A stretch of 37,270 nucleotides of DNA from Bacteroidales bacterium (GCA_022777485.1 JALFGC010000064.1:1-37270); one strand, 5' to 3'; positions 17,324-26,041 are shown, numbered from the stretch's first letter. Translations and numbers: made by a program. Notes: generated by a model from the sequence alone, not told the origin.

Positions 17324-18193
17324 CTATTCCTTGCTGCTATTGAAGTTCACCACAGGCATCATCTGGTCGCCTCCTTGCACTTGCGGTAACTTGCCGTCCC
17401 ATTTCTCTATCCAGTCTTCTTGGATAATCAACTTCGACAGCGAGGCAGAGATGGTGCGGTTGTAGTACGCCTCGGCATCGGCTTTAATTTTCATCGCTTT
17501 CGCCTCTCCCTCGGCTTTCGCTACGGCAATCTTCGCATTGGCTTCCGCCTCTTTCACCTCGTTCTCCGCTTTAAGCGCCGCCTGCACTGCCGCGTTCTTT
17601 GCGTCAATCATCTTGCGCAGGCTCTCCGGCGGGGTAATCTGCGAGGTGAACTCCGTTACGATAAAGCCTTCTGCGGTCAGCGCGCTGTCCAACATCAGCC
17701 TTACTTCGTTCTCAAACTTCGCGCGGTTTGCCATCAACTCATCGCTCGTGTAGTTGTTCGCGGAGATACGGTATGCATCGTATATGACGGTGCGCATGTA
17801 GCCGGCCTCTATATCCGCCAAGTCGCGGCGGTACTTAAAGAAGACATCCACCGCCTTCGCACGGTTTAGATAGTATGCCATCGTGGGGTCCATCGTGAAG
17901 ATAGCCGCATCGCGAGTCGTAACTGTGAAGGGCTTGTAATCAACGCGCTGCACATAGGTCGGATATTTGAACACATCCGTCGTGATAGGGCAGTAGAATA
18001 CATATCCGGTTACAGGCGACGCATCCAATGTCCCCTGCTCCGTAAGCGACAACTTGTTGAAACGCACGCCCACCTCGCTACTATCTACGCGCGTGCAGCG
18101 AACCAAAAAGGCAAATGTGGTGCCAAGGACAATAACAAGGATTAGGGTGTACTTTACCCATGCGGGTACAGGAGTACTCTCTGTTTGTTTCAT
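17324..18193 (-). CDS. SPFH/prohibitin-family membrane protein
   Basis: The 289-residue protein has one N-terminal transmembrane segment (about 13-31, YTLILVIVLGTTFAFLV). An SPFH/Band 7 domain (VDSSEVGVRFNKLSL onward) follows, then an Ala/Lys/Glu-rich coiled coil (about 190-250). Proteins of this family form oligomeric membrane scaffolds and often work with FtsH-type proteases. Its place between sufD and the SufT-like gene may be simple co-transcription. No NfeD partner gene is adjacent. Confidence 0.88.
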   Translation of the reverse strand: MKQTESTPVPAWVKYTLILVIVLGTTFAFLVRCTRVDSSEVGVRFNKLSLTEQGTLDASPVTGYVFYCPITTDVFKYPTYVQRVDYKPFTVTTRDAAIFTMDPTMAYYLNRAKAVDVFFKYRRDLADIEAGYMRTVIYDAYRISANNYTSDELMANRAKFENEVRLMLDSALTAEGFIVTEFTSQITPPESLRKMIDAKNAAVQAALKAENEVKEAEANAKIAVAKAEGEAKAMKIKADAEAYYNRTISASLSKLIIQEDWIEKWDGKLPQVQGGDQMMPVVNFNSSKE

Positions 18194-18219
18194 AGGTGAA
18201 ATGAGTTTGAATTTTGGAT

Positions 18220-18882
18220 TTATAGTTCTGTTATTTGTTGTCGTAGTTCTTCTTTGAGTGGCTCGTCGCTAAGGGTATTAACCACATCCTGCATAAACGC
18301 GTTGATGAGCAACTTGCGTGCAGTACGCTCGTCCAAGCAACGCTGCTGCATATAGAATAGCGCCGACTCGTCTAACTGCCCCGTCGTTGCCCCGTGTGTG
18401 GCTTTTACATCATCCGCGTATATCTCCAACTGCGGCCGTGTCCGCATCACCGCCTGCTCGCTTAACAGCAGATTGCGGTTCGTTTGGTGTGCCTCGGTCT
18501 TCTGCGCATCAGGCGCAATCCGAAGTTGACCGTAGAATTCTCCCTGCGCCGCATCATCCAGTACGAACTTAATCAACTGCTCGCTGCTTCCGCCGCCGAC
18601 AAGGTGTTGCACATTCGTTGTCAAATGCACTTGCTCTTCCTCATGCAGAAACGCCAAGCCGTAAATCTCCGTCCGGCAGCCCTCTCCCTTCTGTTCCACC
18701 GTTATCTGCGCCTCCGAAGCCCCATTGACAGCAGCCGTCGGCGAGATATACAGTGCATGCACTTTGAGCGAAGAACCAACCTCCTGCACCACATGCAGGT
18801 CAAGCCTATGCTCATTCACAAACACCAACTCCCGATGTTCGCCCGCGGCAAGAGTAAGTATGTTAGTGCTCAAACTGCTCAT
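18220..18882 (-). CDS. sufD: Half-length SufD-like Fe-S scaffold protein
   Basis: The product has 220 residues, about half the usual 400-450 of SufD. It covers the C-terminal beta-helix and the conserved end: [20 protein letters not shown] with the invariant histidine, then [14 protein letters not shown]. The cysteine usually found just before that histidine (KCSHG in E. coli) is alanine here. The start overlaps sufC by 20 bp, so no N-terminal half is hidden upstream. It should pair with SufC. No sufB is present in the window. It could be a true short SufD, or a homodimeric scaffold as in minimal SUF-type systems. Confidence 0.82.
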   Translation of the reverse strand: MSSLSTNILTLAAGEHRELVFVNEHRLDLHVVQEVGSSLKVHALYISPTAAVNGASEAQITVEQKGEGCRTEIYGLAFLHEEEQVHLTTNVQHLVGGGSSEQLIKFVLDDAAQGEFYGQLRIAPDAQKTEAHQTNRNLLLSEQAVMRTRPQLEIYADDVKATHGATTGQLDESALFYMQQRCLDERTARKLLINAFMQDVVNTLSDEPLKEELRQQITEL

Positions 18883-19609
18883 AGCCTTGTTCTTCCAGTT
18901 GTAGTGCCAGTTCCTTGGTGCCGGTCTTCACTATCTTTCCGTCTGCCAGCACATGTACGAAGTCCGGTACAATATAGTCCAACAGTCGCTGATAGTGGGT
19001 AATCACGATGGAGGCATTATGCGGCGTTTTCAGTTTGTTTACGCCCTCTGCCACTATCCGCAGTGCGTCAATATCCAGTCCCGAGTCGGTCTCATCAAGA
19101 ATGGAGAGGCACGGCTCTAACATCGCCATTTGGAATATCTCGTTTTTCTTCTTCTCACCGCCGGAGAATCCTTCATTCACGGCGCGGTTATTGAGTTTAT
19201 CCGCCATCTCCACCAGTTTCTTTTTCTCACGCATGAGCGTCAGAAACTCTTTGGCAGTCAGTGCCGGCTTGCCTTCGTATTTGCGCTTCTCGTTCACTGC
19301 CGTGCGCATGAAATTGACCATGCTCACGCCAGGAATCTCCACGGGGTACTGAAAACTGAGAAACACTCCTTCGCGCGCACGCTGCTCGGGCGACATTTCC
19401 AGCAGGTTCTTTCCGCGAAGCCACACCTCGCCGCCTGTAACCTCGTAGGCAGGATTGCCCGTCAGCACCGCGCTCATTGTGGACTTGCCCGCACCGTTCG
19501 GTCCCATAATCGCATGCACCTCTCCCTCATTGATACAGAGGTTCACGCCTTTTAATATCTCCTTGCCCGCAATGCTCGCGTGCAAATCTTTGATTTCTAA
19601 CAATATCAT
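18863..19609 (-). CDS. sufC: Fe-S assembly ATPase SufC
   Basis: The 248-residue ABC ATPase powers the SUF scaffold. It has Walker [10 protein letters not shown] (36-44), a Q-loop in [14 protein letters not shown], the SufC-specific signature [10 protein letters not shown] and Walker B with the D-loop ([12 protein letters not shown]). The H-loop histidine is in [11 protein letters not shown], also typical of SufC. The length is normal. It precedes sufD, with which it overlaps by 20 bp. Confidence 0.96.
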   Translation of the reverse strand: MILLEIKDLHASIAGKEILKGVNLCINEGEVHAIMGPNGAGKSTMSAVLTGNPAYEVTGGEVWLRGKNLLEMSPEQRAREGVFLSFQYPVEIPGVSMVNFMRTAVNEKRKYEGKPALTAKEFLTLMREKKKLVEMADKLNNRAVNEGFSGGEKKKNEIFQMAMLEPCLSILDETDSGLDIDALRIVAEGVNKLKTPHNASIVITHYQRLLDYIVPDFVHVLADGKIVKTGTKELALQLEEQGYEQFEH

Positions 19610-19635
19610 AATGCCTATTCAATTATCTTACTCAT

Positions 19636-19672
19636 TCCCCCTCCCTTTAAGGGAGGGACGGGGAGGGTCCTA
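19636..19672. repeat. CCTCCCTTTAAGGGAGG palindromic repeat at the M28 gene end
   Basis: The perfect core CCCTCCCTTTAAGGGAGGG (19640-19657 region) is followed by ACGGGGAGGGTCC. The same motif types occur at 31418-32127. The stop codon of the M28 gene (19670-19672) is at its edge, so the element separates this gene from sufC. Confidence 0.75.
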
Positions 19673-20662
19673 TCTCACCATCGCCATCACCACTTCGCCC
19701 ACGGCTTGCAGGGTCTCGTGGCTGATGTTGCGCATGTCGTCTTCGCGCGTGTGCCACCATGCGGGGAAACCCGTAGCCGAACGCGCATCGTAGTGGATAA
19801 TATCAATACACGGCACGCCGCCCAGCGTGTTGACATAGTAGTGGTCGTCTATCAGCGGGTAAGCCGTTTGGTTGATGAAGTACTTGCCATAGCCGAGCCG
19901 GTCGGCGGTGCGCCAAACCTCCTCTACATAGTTGTTGGCAAACTGCTGCGAGTACAACTCCCGCGGGAAGACAGCATCAGGTGCCCCCACCATATCCAGC
20001 AATATACCGAAGCGATACACGGGTGCGTTGGCGTTCTCTTGCCGCCGTATGCCCCATAACTGGCTGCCCAAGCACCATGTGTCCTCACGTTCTACGCCCG
20101 TGAAGAATTCGGGAGTACCCATGTCCTCGCAGTCGAAGAACACGATATCCACGGGCGTCGTGAGTGCCGAGTCTGCCATCAAGAGGCTAATCTGTCGCGC
20201 CACCTCTAACAGCACGCCCACGCCGCTTGCACCGTCGTTGGCGCCGGGCACATTCATATACCTATCTTCGTAGTTCTCTTCCTCATCTGCCCACGGACGC
20301 GTATCGTAGTGCGCACAGAGCAACAAGCGCGGATGGTGCTTGTTCTGCTCCGTGTAGAAATGTCCGATGATGTTATATACGGTCTGTTGCCGCCCGCTAT
20401 AGTCGGGCATCGTCCCTTTCTGCAACTCCACATCAGCATCGCACGCGCGTAGGAACTGCATGAGATACACCGCGCAGTCGGTATGCGCTTTGCCGTTGGG
20501 CACACGCGGACCGAAGGACATCTGTTGCGCAATATACTGATATGCCGAGTCGGCAGAGAACGCCGGACGCTGTTCGCCGACGGCGGAAGATTTCTTGCCG
20601 CAGGCGGTGGCAAATAGCACCACCGCAAGGGCAAAGATAGATATACGAATAATTTGTTTCAT
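19670..20662 (-). CDS. M28-family lipoprotein, probable glutaminyl-peptide cyclotransferase
   Basis: This 330-residue lipoprotein has lipobox ATAC (cysteine 21). HYDTRPW (118 onward), GANDGASG (140-147) and FFDCED (175-180) give the co-catalytic zinc fold of M28. IDDHYYVN and the late histidine of WWHTRED complete the site. The overall pattern, with PLIDDH and DIIHYD, fits the bacterial glutaminyl cyclases of Bacteroidota, which convert N-terminal Gln of exported proteins to pyroglutamate. An M28 aminopeptidase is the alternative. It directly follows prs with no spacer. Confidence 0.8.
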   Translation of the reverse strand: MKQIIRISIFALAVVLFATACGKKSSAVGEQRPAFSADSAYQYIAQQMSFGPRVPNGKAHTDCAVYLMQFLRACDADVELQKGTMPDYSGRQQTVYNIIGHFYTEQNKHHPRLLLCAHYDTRPWADEEENYEDRYMNVPGANDGASGVGVLLEVARQISLLMADSALTTPVDIVFFDCEDMGTPEFFTGVEREDTWCLGSQLWGIRRQENANAPVYRFGILLDMVGAPDAVFPRELYSQQFANNYVEEVWRTADRLGYGKYFINQTAYPLIDDHYYVNTLGGVPCIDIIHYDARSATGFPAWWHTREDDMRNISHETLQAVGEVVMAMVR

Positions 20663-21625
20663 TTAGTGTATATTCAGTTCACTAATACTTGTATGCGTTT
20701 GTATGGCCTTGATAACCAGCGCAATGGGCTCTGCAAGGCTCTCTATGTGCACCTTTGCGCAGCGGCTCTCGTCGAAGGGCAGTGAGTCGGTGAAGACAAT
20801 CTCTTCCAGTTCGCTGTCGGTAATCCGCTCGCAGGCAGGACCCGACATTACGCCGTGGCTCACCACTGCCCGAACGCTCTTCGCACCGGCTTTCTTCATC
20901 ACCTCAGCGGCTTTGCAGAGCGTACCTGCCGTATCTGCCATATCATCAACAATCACCACATCCTTGCCGTACACATCGCCCAACACGCGCATCTCGCTCA
21001 CTTGGTTGGCTACCTCGCGGTGCTTGTAGCATATCACCATCGGCACTTCCTTATCAGTCAGCCCGTGCAGTTTCTTCGCAAAGGTGGCAGCGCGCTTCGT
21101 GCCGCCTACATCAGGAGACGCGACAATCAGTTTCTTCAGGTTCAGGCTTGCCACATACGGAGCCAACACATTCGAGCCGTAGATATGGTCAACGGGAATA
21201 TCAAAGAAGCCCTGTATCTGGTCGGCATGCAGGTCCACCGTGATAACGCGGTCGGCACCTGCTGACTGAATCATGTTCGATACTAATTTCGCACCAATCG
21301 ACACGCGGGGTTTGTCTTTGCGGTCTTGGCGTGCCCAACCGAAATAGGGAATCACGGCAATCACTTTGTACGCGCTCGCACGCTTCGCTGCGTCTATCAT
21401 CAGCAGCAGTTCCATCAGGTTGTCGGTCGTCGGGCAAGTCGGTTGCACCAGATAAACGGAGTGCCCGCGCACCGACTCGTTGTAAGAAACCGCGAACTCA
21501 CCATCAGAGAAGCGGTCGATGTTCACACTACCTAACTGGCATCCCAGTTGTTCACAGATACGATTTGCCAAATCTACTCCCTTGGAGCCGGCAAACACCT
21601 TGTAAGGGCTTATTTCTGTCGCCAT
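20663..21625 (-). CDS. prs: Ribose-phosphate pyrophosphokinase
   Basis: This 320-residue enzyme makes PRPP from ribose-5-phosphate and ATP for nucleotide, His and Trp synthesis. The flexible-loop region PYFGWARQDRKDKPR and the metal/PRPP motif VDLHADQIQGFF are visible. The ribose-phosphate loop is VVIVDDMADTAGTL. The length fits class I enzymes. Its stop codon abuts the start of the M28 gene, so the two are co-transcribed. I found no consensus promoter in the 186 bp upstream. Confidence 0.97.
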   Translation of the reverse strand: MATEISPYKVFAGSKGVDLANRICEQLGCQLGSVNIDRFSDGEFAVSYNESVRGHSVYLVQPTCPTTDNLMELLLMIDAAKRASAYKVIAVIPYFGWARQDRKDKPRVSIGAKLVSNMIQSAGADRVITVDLHADQIQGFFDIPVDHIYGSNVLAPYVASLNLKKLIVASPDVGGTKRAATFAKKLHGLTDKEVPMVICYKHREVANQVSEMRVLGDVYGKDVVIVDDMADTAGTLCKAAEVMKKAGAKSVRAVVSHGVMSGPACERITDSELEEIVFTDSLPFDESRCAKVHIESLAEPIALVIKAIQTHTSISELNIH

Positions 21626-21811
21626 AATGTATTTTGGGTTTATTTGTTTATCCGTTTTGCGTGTTTTCCAGATGTCTTGCGTTTACTCTTGAGCCTCTTT
21701 CCTGCCTTCTAAGCCATCTTGAGTCTCTAACGCCTCAACGCTCAACCTCTCGAATCATCTTCACTCTTCAACGCTCTAAACCAATCTACTATATACGATA
21801 TATTGTTTTAA

Positions 21812-22243
21812 TTAGCAATGTTGCTTGGGTTTCTTATTAAATATCAGTTCCAGTCCTTGCGGCTCGTAGTAAGGGAACTTTAAGTCGCTGGATATGAGCG
21901 GGATATGCTCGGTCATAGATTGCGCGATGATAATATGGTCGGATGGATCGTTGTGCCAATCCGGCGTCTCCAATCCCGCGTAAGTCAATAGATGTTCCTT
22001 CTTGATAGGCAGGATAGTGATGTTGTAATTTTCTTCAATATCCTGTATCATTTGCTTGGCGGTTTTCCAAATTTTATGGCACAATCCTTTGCGTCTAAAG
22101 AGTAATATCAGTTCTTTTATAGATTCAGCACTAATGTAGAACTGATTGTCATAGTCGCATAGCAAGGCAAGAACATCATCACTCAATTGGTCTTTCTCTG
22201 CAATTGAGTAAACTAAAATATGAGTGTCTATCAAATACCTCAT
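21812..22243 (-). CDS. PIN-domain protein, VapC-like toxin candidate
   Basis: This 143-residue PIN ribonuclease-fold protein keeps the acidic set: D6 (LIDTHILVYS), E44 (SIKELI), D102 (NDPSDHIIIAQ) and D120 (LISSDLKF). Such proteins usually cut tRNA or rRNA as toxins of type II toxin-antitoxin pairs. Its ATG overlaps the stop codon of a 39-codon ORF by one base (TAATG), the coupling expected for an antitoxin-toxin pair. Target and activity are not readable from sequence. Confidence 0.85.
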   Translation of the reverse strand: MRYLIDTHILVYSIAEKDQLSDDVLALLCDYDNQFYISAESIKELILLFRRKGLCHKIWKTAKQMIQDIEENYNITILPIKKEHLLTYAGLETPDWHNDPSDHIIIAQSMTEHIPLISSDLKFPYYEPQGLELIFNKKPKQHC

Positions 22244-22362
22244 TATGATAACAAACTGGGATCATTAACAACCCATAAATCTCTATATTTCTCGCATGCC
22301 TCCCAAAACTTGCTGACTTTCTTTTTGGGCTGTTGTGTGGTGTTGGTGTTATTCGTTTCCAT
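22243..22362 (-). CDS. 39-residue ORF coupled to the PIN gene, antitoxin candidate
   Basis: ATG at 22362 opens 39 codons ending in TAA at 22243-22245. The last A of the stop is the A of the PIN gene's ATG. The protein starts METNNTNTTQQPKKK, a hydrophilic lysine-rich stretch, then has SKFWEACEKYRDLW and ends VVNDPSLLS. No DNA-binding fold is evident. A short tail with aromatic residues is the kind of segment that blocks a PIN active site. It is therefore a candidate minimal antitoxin. I do not recognise the family, and the role is inferred from position only. Confidence 0.6.
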   Translation of the reverse strand: METNNTNTTQQPKKKVSKFWEACEKYRDLWVVNDPSLLS

Positions 22363-22368
22363 AGTTGC

Positions 22369-22683
22369 TTAGTTTTTGTTCTTCCGTTTCTTATTCTTCC
22401 CATCGTTGGTGTTATTCGGCAGTTCACTGAACGCGGGGAAGTCGCAGTCCAGTCTGCCGTCTGACAGGCGGATGATATCCTCGCGTACTCTCGCCATGCC
22501 GGACTCTTGGTCGCGGTTCCAGACATAGTTCTTCTGGCGCATGCACTGCGCGATATAGAGAGTCAGTGCCTCGCGTTCTGCCTGGTTCTCAATGGTGCAA
22601 GCGTAGGCAATCATGTCTTGCAGTATGCGCCCGTAGTTCCGCATACGGATAGGGGTCGTGTTCCGATTCAGTATCTCGTGCAT
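22369..22683 (-). CDS. DUF4290-like small protein
   Basis: The 104-residue product has NRNTTPIRMRNYGRILQDMI, then CTIENQAEREALTLYIAQCM, which resembles the N-terminal half of the Bacteroidota DUF4290 family (from memory usually longer). It has an acidic middle and a basic Lys/Asn tail (KNKKRKNKN). Function is unknown. It lies 6 bp before the 39-codon ORF, so all three genes may be one transcript. The family call is moderate, and the protein may be truncated relative to relatives. Confidence 0.6.
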   Translation of the reverse strand: MHEILNRNTTPIRMRNYGRILQDMIAYACTIENQAEREALTLYIAQCMRQKNYVWNRDQESGMARVREDIIRLSDGRLDCDFPAFSELPNNTNDGKNKKRKNKN

Positions 22684-22686
22684 AAT

Positions 22687-22793
22687 GATGTGAAATGTGC
22701 AATGTGCAAATTTGAAAACGTATAAAAGAACACCTCACGCTCTCAGAGCATTGGCATGTTAATTGTTAATTGTAAATTGTTAATTGTTAATCG
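22687..22793. repeat. Heptamer microsatellites between two minus-strand genes
   Basis: Two short 7-bp-period tracts are present. AATGTGC-type copies occupy 22692-22708. TTAATTG-type copies occupy 22758-22793, ending one base before the stop codon of the downstream endonuclease-family gene. No gene is seen. Confidence 0.7.
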
Positions 22794-22794
22794 C

Positions 22795-23856
22795 TTACTT
22801 CTTCTGCTTAATCAGGTAAATCAGGGTGGGGTAGTGGTCGCCGTACCCGTTCTGCCATACCCCCGACTTATGGGTGCGCAGTGGCGTCCCTTTGTCTTTC
22901 CCGTCCTGCACCGTCAAGAACGGCTTGTTGAATATCTCCGACTTCCAGTAGCACCATTTCCCCTCCTCCAATTTCGCGTTCATCAGAGGCTCCGAGATGA
23001 TGATTTGGTCAAACAGATTCCAACTTCCGTTGTACGCAAGGCTGCCTATCCCGCGGTCAAGTTTCTGCCACATCGTGTTGAAATACCCCTGCTCTGCCAC
23101 CTCCTCGCGGGTCTTCCGCGCTTGTAGCACCTCCGCGCAACTGTGGTTGAACGGGTCATCGTTCAGGTCGCCCATGATGATGATTTTCGCCCGTGGCTCG
23201 CGGCGATAGATACTGTCGCATATCGAGACCGTAAGCATGGCAGCGGTGTCGCGCGACGGACGAGAACTCAACTCCCCGCCGTAGCGGCTCGGCCAGTGGC
23301 ACACAAGGATATGCACCTTCTCCGGAGAACCCTCGCCTGTCAGGTAACCCGTTACCAACAACTGCAGACGGCTCCTCACCACGCCCCCATTGGCATAGTG
23401 TGCCTTCAATTCATGCCCCGTAACCCGCGTCGGGCGAAAAGCTGTGCTGTCGTACAGGAACCCCACGTCCACACCGCGCCTGTCCGGCCCTTCCAGCAGA
23501 ATAGGCTTGTAGCGACGCGCATACTGACCATTCAACACCCCGCACAGGTCTTCCAAACACCCTATGTTCTCCACCTCAGCCACGCCCAAGCAGGTCGCGC
23601 CACGCGGGTCTTCGTCCGTACCTATCTGCGAGATAGCATATGCCATCTTCTGCAACTTGTTCTCGTACTTGTGCGATGTCCATTTCATACCCCCGTCGGG
23701 TAGGTATTCATAGTCGTTCTTACCTTCGTCGTGAATCGTATCAAACAGGTTCTCAAGGTTATAGAATGCGATTGCACGCACATACTGTTGCCCCTGCACG
23801 GGCAACGCCAGCACTGCCGCCAGCAGAAGCGCGAAAAGAGCGGTCTTGCGTCTCAT
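22795..23856 (-). CDS. Secreted endonuclease/exonuclease/phosphatase-family protein
   Basis: This 353-residue protein begins at ATG 23856 with a signal peptide (MRRKTALFALLLAAVLALPV, cleavage near QGQQ). An ATG nine codons upstream would disrupt the signal. The EEP fold motifs are FYNLENLFDT (Asn and Glu metal site), GVAEVEN, CHWPSRYGG, IIMGDLNDDP and the terminal GDHYPTLI histidine. The domain fits Bacteroidota exported DNase I-like proteins, acting on nucleic acid or phosphoesters in the periplasm or outside. The exact substrate is unknown. Confidence 0.88.
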   Translation of the reverse strand: MRRKTALFALLLAAVLALPVQGQQYVRAIAFYNLENLFDTIHDEGKNDYEYLPDGGMKWTSHKYENKLQKMAYAISQIGTDEDPRGATCLGVAEVENIGCLEDLCGVLNGQYARRYKPILLEGPDRRGVDVGFLYDSTAFRPTRVTGHELKAHYANGGVVRSRLQLLVTGYLTGEGSPEKVHILVCHWPSRYGGELSSRPSRDTAAMLTVSICDSIYRREPRAKIIIMGDLNDDPFNHSCAEVLQARKTREEVAEQGYFNTMWQKLDRGIGSLAYNGSWNLFDQIIISEPLMNAKLEEGKWCYWKSEIFNKPFLTVQDGKDKGTPLRTHKSGVWQNGYGDHYPTLIYLIKQKK

Positions 23857-23903
23857 AGGTGTGTAGAATGTAGGGTTATGCATAGCCTTTACAAAATTCG
23901 CCG

Positions 23904-23935
23904 CAAAGTTACTGCTTTTTTTTCAAATATGCAAA
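23904..23935 (-). promoter_or_regulatory. Promoter of the EEP-family gene
   Basis: On the minus strand, TTTG (23932-23935) and TAACTTTG (23904-23911) are separated by 20 bp. It lies about 50 bp upstream of the chosen start codon. Confidence 0.82.
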
Positions 23936-24036
23936 TAAAACGCAAAAAATACCGACCCATTCCCCAAAATCCACGCCCCGCCCGCTCCGCCCTCTACTAT
24001 CCCCCGTTTCCCGTTCGAGATTCCGAGCCGACAATC

Positions 24037-24201
24037 TTGGGTGATTCATGGGTGATTGTTGGGTGATTCTTGAGTGATTCTTGGGTGATTGCAGAGTGCC
24101 TGTCGAACCTCTCTCGAAATCTTTTCGAAACTCCACCGATACAATCTTAGGTGATTCTTAGGTGATTCTTAGGTGATTCTTAGGTGATTCGTGGGTGATT
24201 C
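24037..24201. repeat. Two phased five-copy 11-bp arrays, 110 bp apart
   Basis: Block A (24037-24091) has five 11-bp units of the TTGGGTGATTC type. Block B (24147-24201) has five of the TTAGGTGATTC type. Each block is preceded by ACAATC and by a similar flank (TTCGAGATTCC and TTCGAAACTCC). The starts of the blocks are exactly 110 bp apart, ten units, so both lie on the same DNA face. The arrays sit between the divergent EEP and ROK promoters. The remaining DNA of 23936-24347 shows no gene. Confidence 0.93.
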
Positions 24202-24347
24202 TGCCGACCTTATGCGACCCTTGACGAGAGGATGAGGAAAGAATCTGCTACCCCCTCTGCACCCGACCTCTTCTCACCTTTCTGCATACCATATCCCGCC
24301 CAAAACGAGGCTGCCGGAAACGAAAATGCAGGAAAATACGGGAGATA

Positions 24348-24379
24348 TTTGCATAGTTCATTTTTTTTTTGTAATTTTG
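24348..24379 (+). promoter_or_regulatory. Promoter of the ROK kinase operon
   Basis: TTTG (24348-24351) and TAATTTTG (24372-24379) are separated by 20 bp. It lies about 70 bp upstream of the ROK start codon and downstream of the 11-bp arrays. Confidence 0.83.
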
Positions 24380-24447
24380 CGGGCTGAATGGGGGAATCGC
24401 TCCGTCTCAACTTCGCAATCAACAAACAATTAACATACTTTATTATT

Positions 24448-25407
24448 ATGGAAAAACCTTATGTCTTAGGGCTTGATATGGGAGGCACCAACTCCGTATT
24501 GGGCATCGTGGACGCCAGAGGACATGTACTGGCGCGTACATCCATCAAAACACAAGCGTATGCAAAGATTGAAGATTATGTGAACGCTTTGCATGAAGAG
24601 GCGTTGAAAATCATTGAACCCGTTGGCGGTATTGAGATGTTCCGCGGCATTGGTGCCGGCGCGCCGAATGCTAACTACTACTCGGGAAATATTGAGTTTG
24701 CAGCCAACCTGCCATGGAAAGGTATCGTTCCTTTCGCGGAACTGATGAGTGCAAAGTTCGGTATCCCCTGCCGCATCACCAACGATGCCAACGCAGCCGC
24801 CATGGGAGAGATGACCTACGGCGCTGCACGAGGCATGAAGAACTTCATCATGATTACTCTCGGCACCGGCGTAGGCTCGGGTATCGTGATTGACGGCAAG
24901 GTAGTCTATGGGCACGACGGCTTCGCCGGCGAGTTAGGGCATACCAAGATCATTCGCGGCGAGAATGCACGCCTCTGCGGCTGCGGACACAAAGGCTGCT
25001 TAGAGGCGTATGCTTCCGCTACGGGCGTGGCACGCACCGCACGCGAGATAGTGATGAACACCAATGAGCCTACCCTCCTGCGCAACTTAGAGCCCGAGAG
25101 TATCACCTCGAAGGATGTCTTCGACGCCGCTGAGCAAGGCGACGAAGTGGCAAAGCGCATCTTCGACGAGACCGGTAAGATGCTCGGACAGAAATTCGCT
25201 GACTTCGTGGCATTCTCCGCACCCGAGGCGATTATCCTCTTCGGAGGCATGACCAAGTGCGGGCACTATATCCTTGACCCCATCGTGAAGACGATGAACG
25301 AAGATGTGCTCCCCATCTGGCAAAACAAAGTGAAAGTGATGTTCTCTGACCTGAAAGAGGCAGACGCTGCCGTGCTCGGTGCTTCGGCATTGGCATGGGG
25401 GGAATAA
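24448..25407 (+). CDS. ROK-family sugar kinase (glucokinase-like)
   Basis: This 319-residue enzyme should phosphorylate a hexose such as glucose or an N-acyl-hexosamine. DMGGTN (10-15) is the ATP phosphate loop and NDANAAAMGE (112-121) carries the catalytic Asp113. TLGTGVGSG is the second phosphate loop. The ROK zinc site is H165 in GELGH plus CGCGHKGC (177-184). There is no N-terminal helix-turn-helix, so it is a kinase and not a ROK repressor. ATG 24448 is chosen because the family N-terminus starts there. An upstream ATG at 24388 lies in the promoter leader. The deacetylase gene follows 4 bp after the stop codon. Confidence 0.93.
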   Translation: MEKPYVLGLDMGGTNSVLGIVDARGHVLARTSIKTQAYAKIEDYVNALHEEALKIIEPVGGIEMFRGIGAGAPNANYYSGNIEFAANLPWKGIVPFAELMSAKFGIPCRITNDANAAAMGEMTYGAARGMKNFIMITLGTGVGSGIVIDGKVVYGHDGFAGELGHTKIIRGENARLCGCGHKGCLEAYASATGVARTAREIVMNTNEPTLLRNLEPESITSKDVFDAAEQGDEVAKRIFDETGKMLGQKFADFVAFSAPEAIILFGGMTKCGHYILDPIVKTMNEDVLPIWQNKVKVMFSDLKEADAAVLGASALAWGE

Positions 25408-25411
25408 GACC

Positions 25412-26041
25412 ATGGTGAGACTGCTTTATCAATTCCCTATGTGGTGGCAGAAGATGTACAGAACCGCAACATGGCGCATACAGCCTGAGCGCAAAGCCGT
25501 CTATCTGACCTTCGACGACGGACCAATACCTGAGGTAACCCCTCGGGTATTGGACATTTTACGCAAGTACCATGTCAAAGCCACCTTCTTCATGGTGGCG
25601 GACAATGTGCGCAAACACCCGGAGGTCTATCGGCAAGTGGTGGCAGAAGGGCACTCCGTCGGCAACCATACTTTCCATCATGTGAAAGGCATGCGTCTCT
25701 CCACCGCCGCCTACCTGCGCGAAGTGGATAAAGCAGCCGCCCTCTTGGGCAACACCCGCCTCTTTCGACCGCCCTACGGCAGGACATGGGTCTGGCAACG
25801 CAAAGCCCTGCTGCAACGCGGATACAAGATTTACCTATGGGATGTCCTCACGCATGACTACCACAGGAAATACACCCCCGAGCGCATGCTTTCTATCATC
25901 AAAACTCTCACCCGCAACGGCAGTATCATCAACTTTCACGACTCCTTGAAATCCAACGAGCGCATGCTCCAAGTCCTTCCCCAAGCCATCGAATGGCTCC
26001 AATCCGAAGGCTACGACATCCTGCCGATAAAACAATCCTAA
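25412..26041 (+). CDS. NodB-type polysaccharide deacetylase
   Basis: The 209-residue carbohydrate esterase 4 protein has all five motifs: TFDDGP (33-38, Asp35 base and Asp36 metal ligand), GNHTFHH with His86 and His90, FRPPYGR, WDVLTHDY and IINFHDS. It removes N-acetyl groups from amino-sugar polymers or peptidoglycan fragments. No clear signal peptide is present, though a short hydrophobic/aromatic N-terminus (LLYQFPMWW) precedes the domain. It is 4 bp after the ROK kinase and so co-expressed, consistent with an amino-sugar theme. Confidence 0.92.
   Translation: MVRLLYQFPMWWQKMYRTATWRIQPERKAVYLTFDDGPIPEVTPRVLDILRKYHVKATFFMVADNVRKHPEVYRQVVAEGHSVGNHTFHHVKGMRLSTAAYLREVDKAAALLGNTRLFRPPYGRTWVWQRKALLQRGYKIYLWDVLTHDYHRKYTPERMLSIIKTLTRNGSIINFHDSLKSNERMLQVLPQAIEWLQSEGYDILPIKQS

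Noticed and set aside
24037..24201. CRISPR array
   Set aside because: The units are 11 bp and contiguous, with no spacers and no cas genes.
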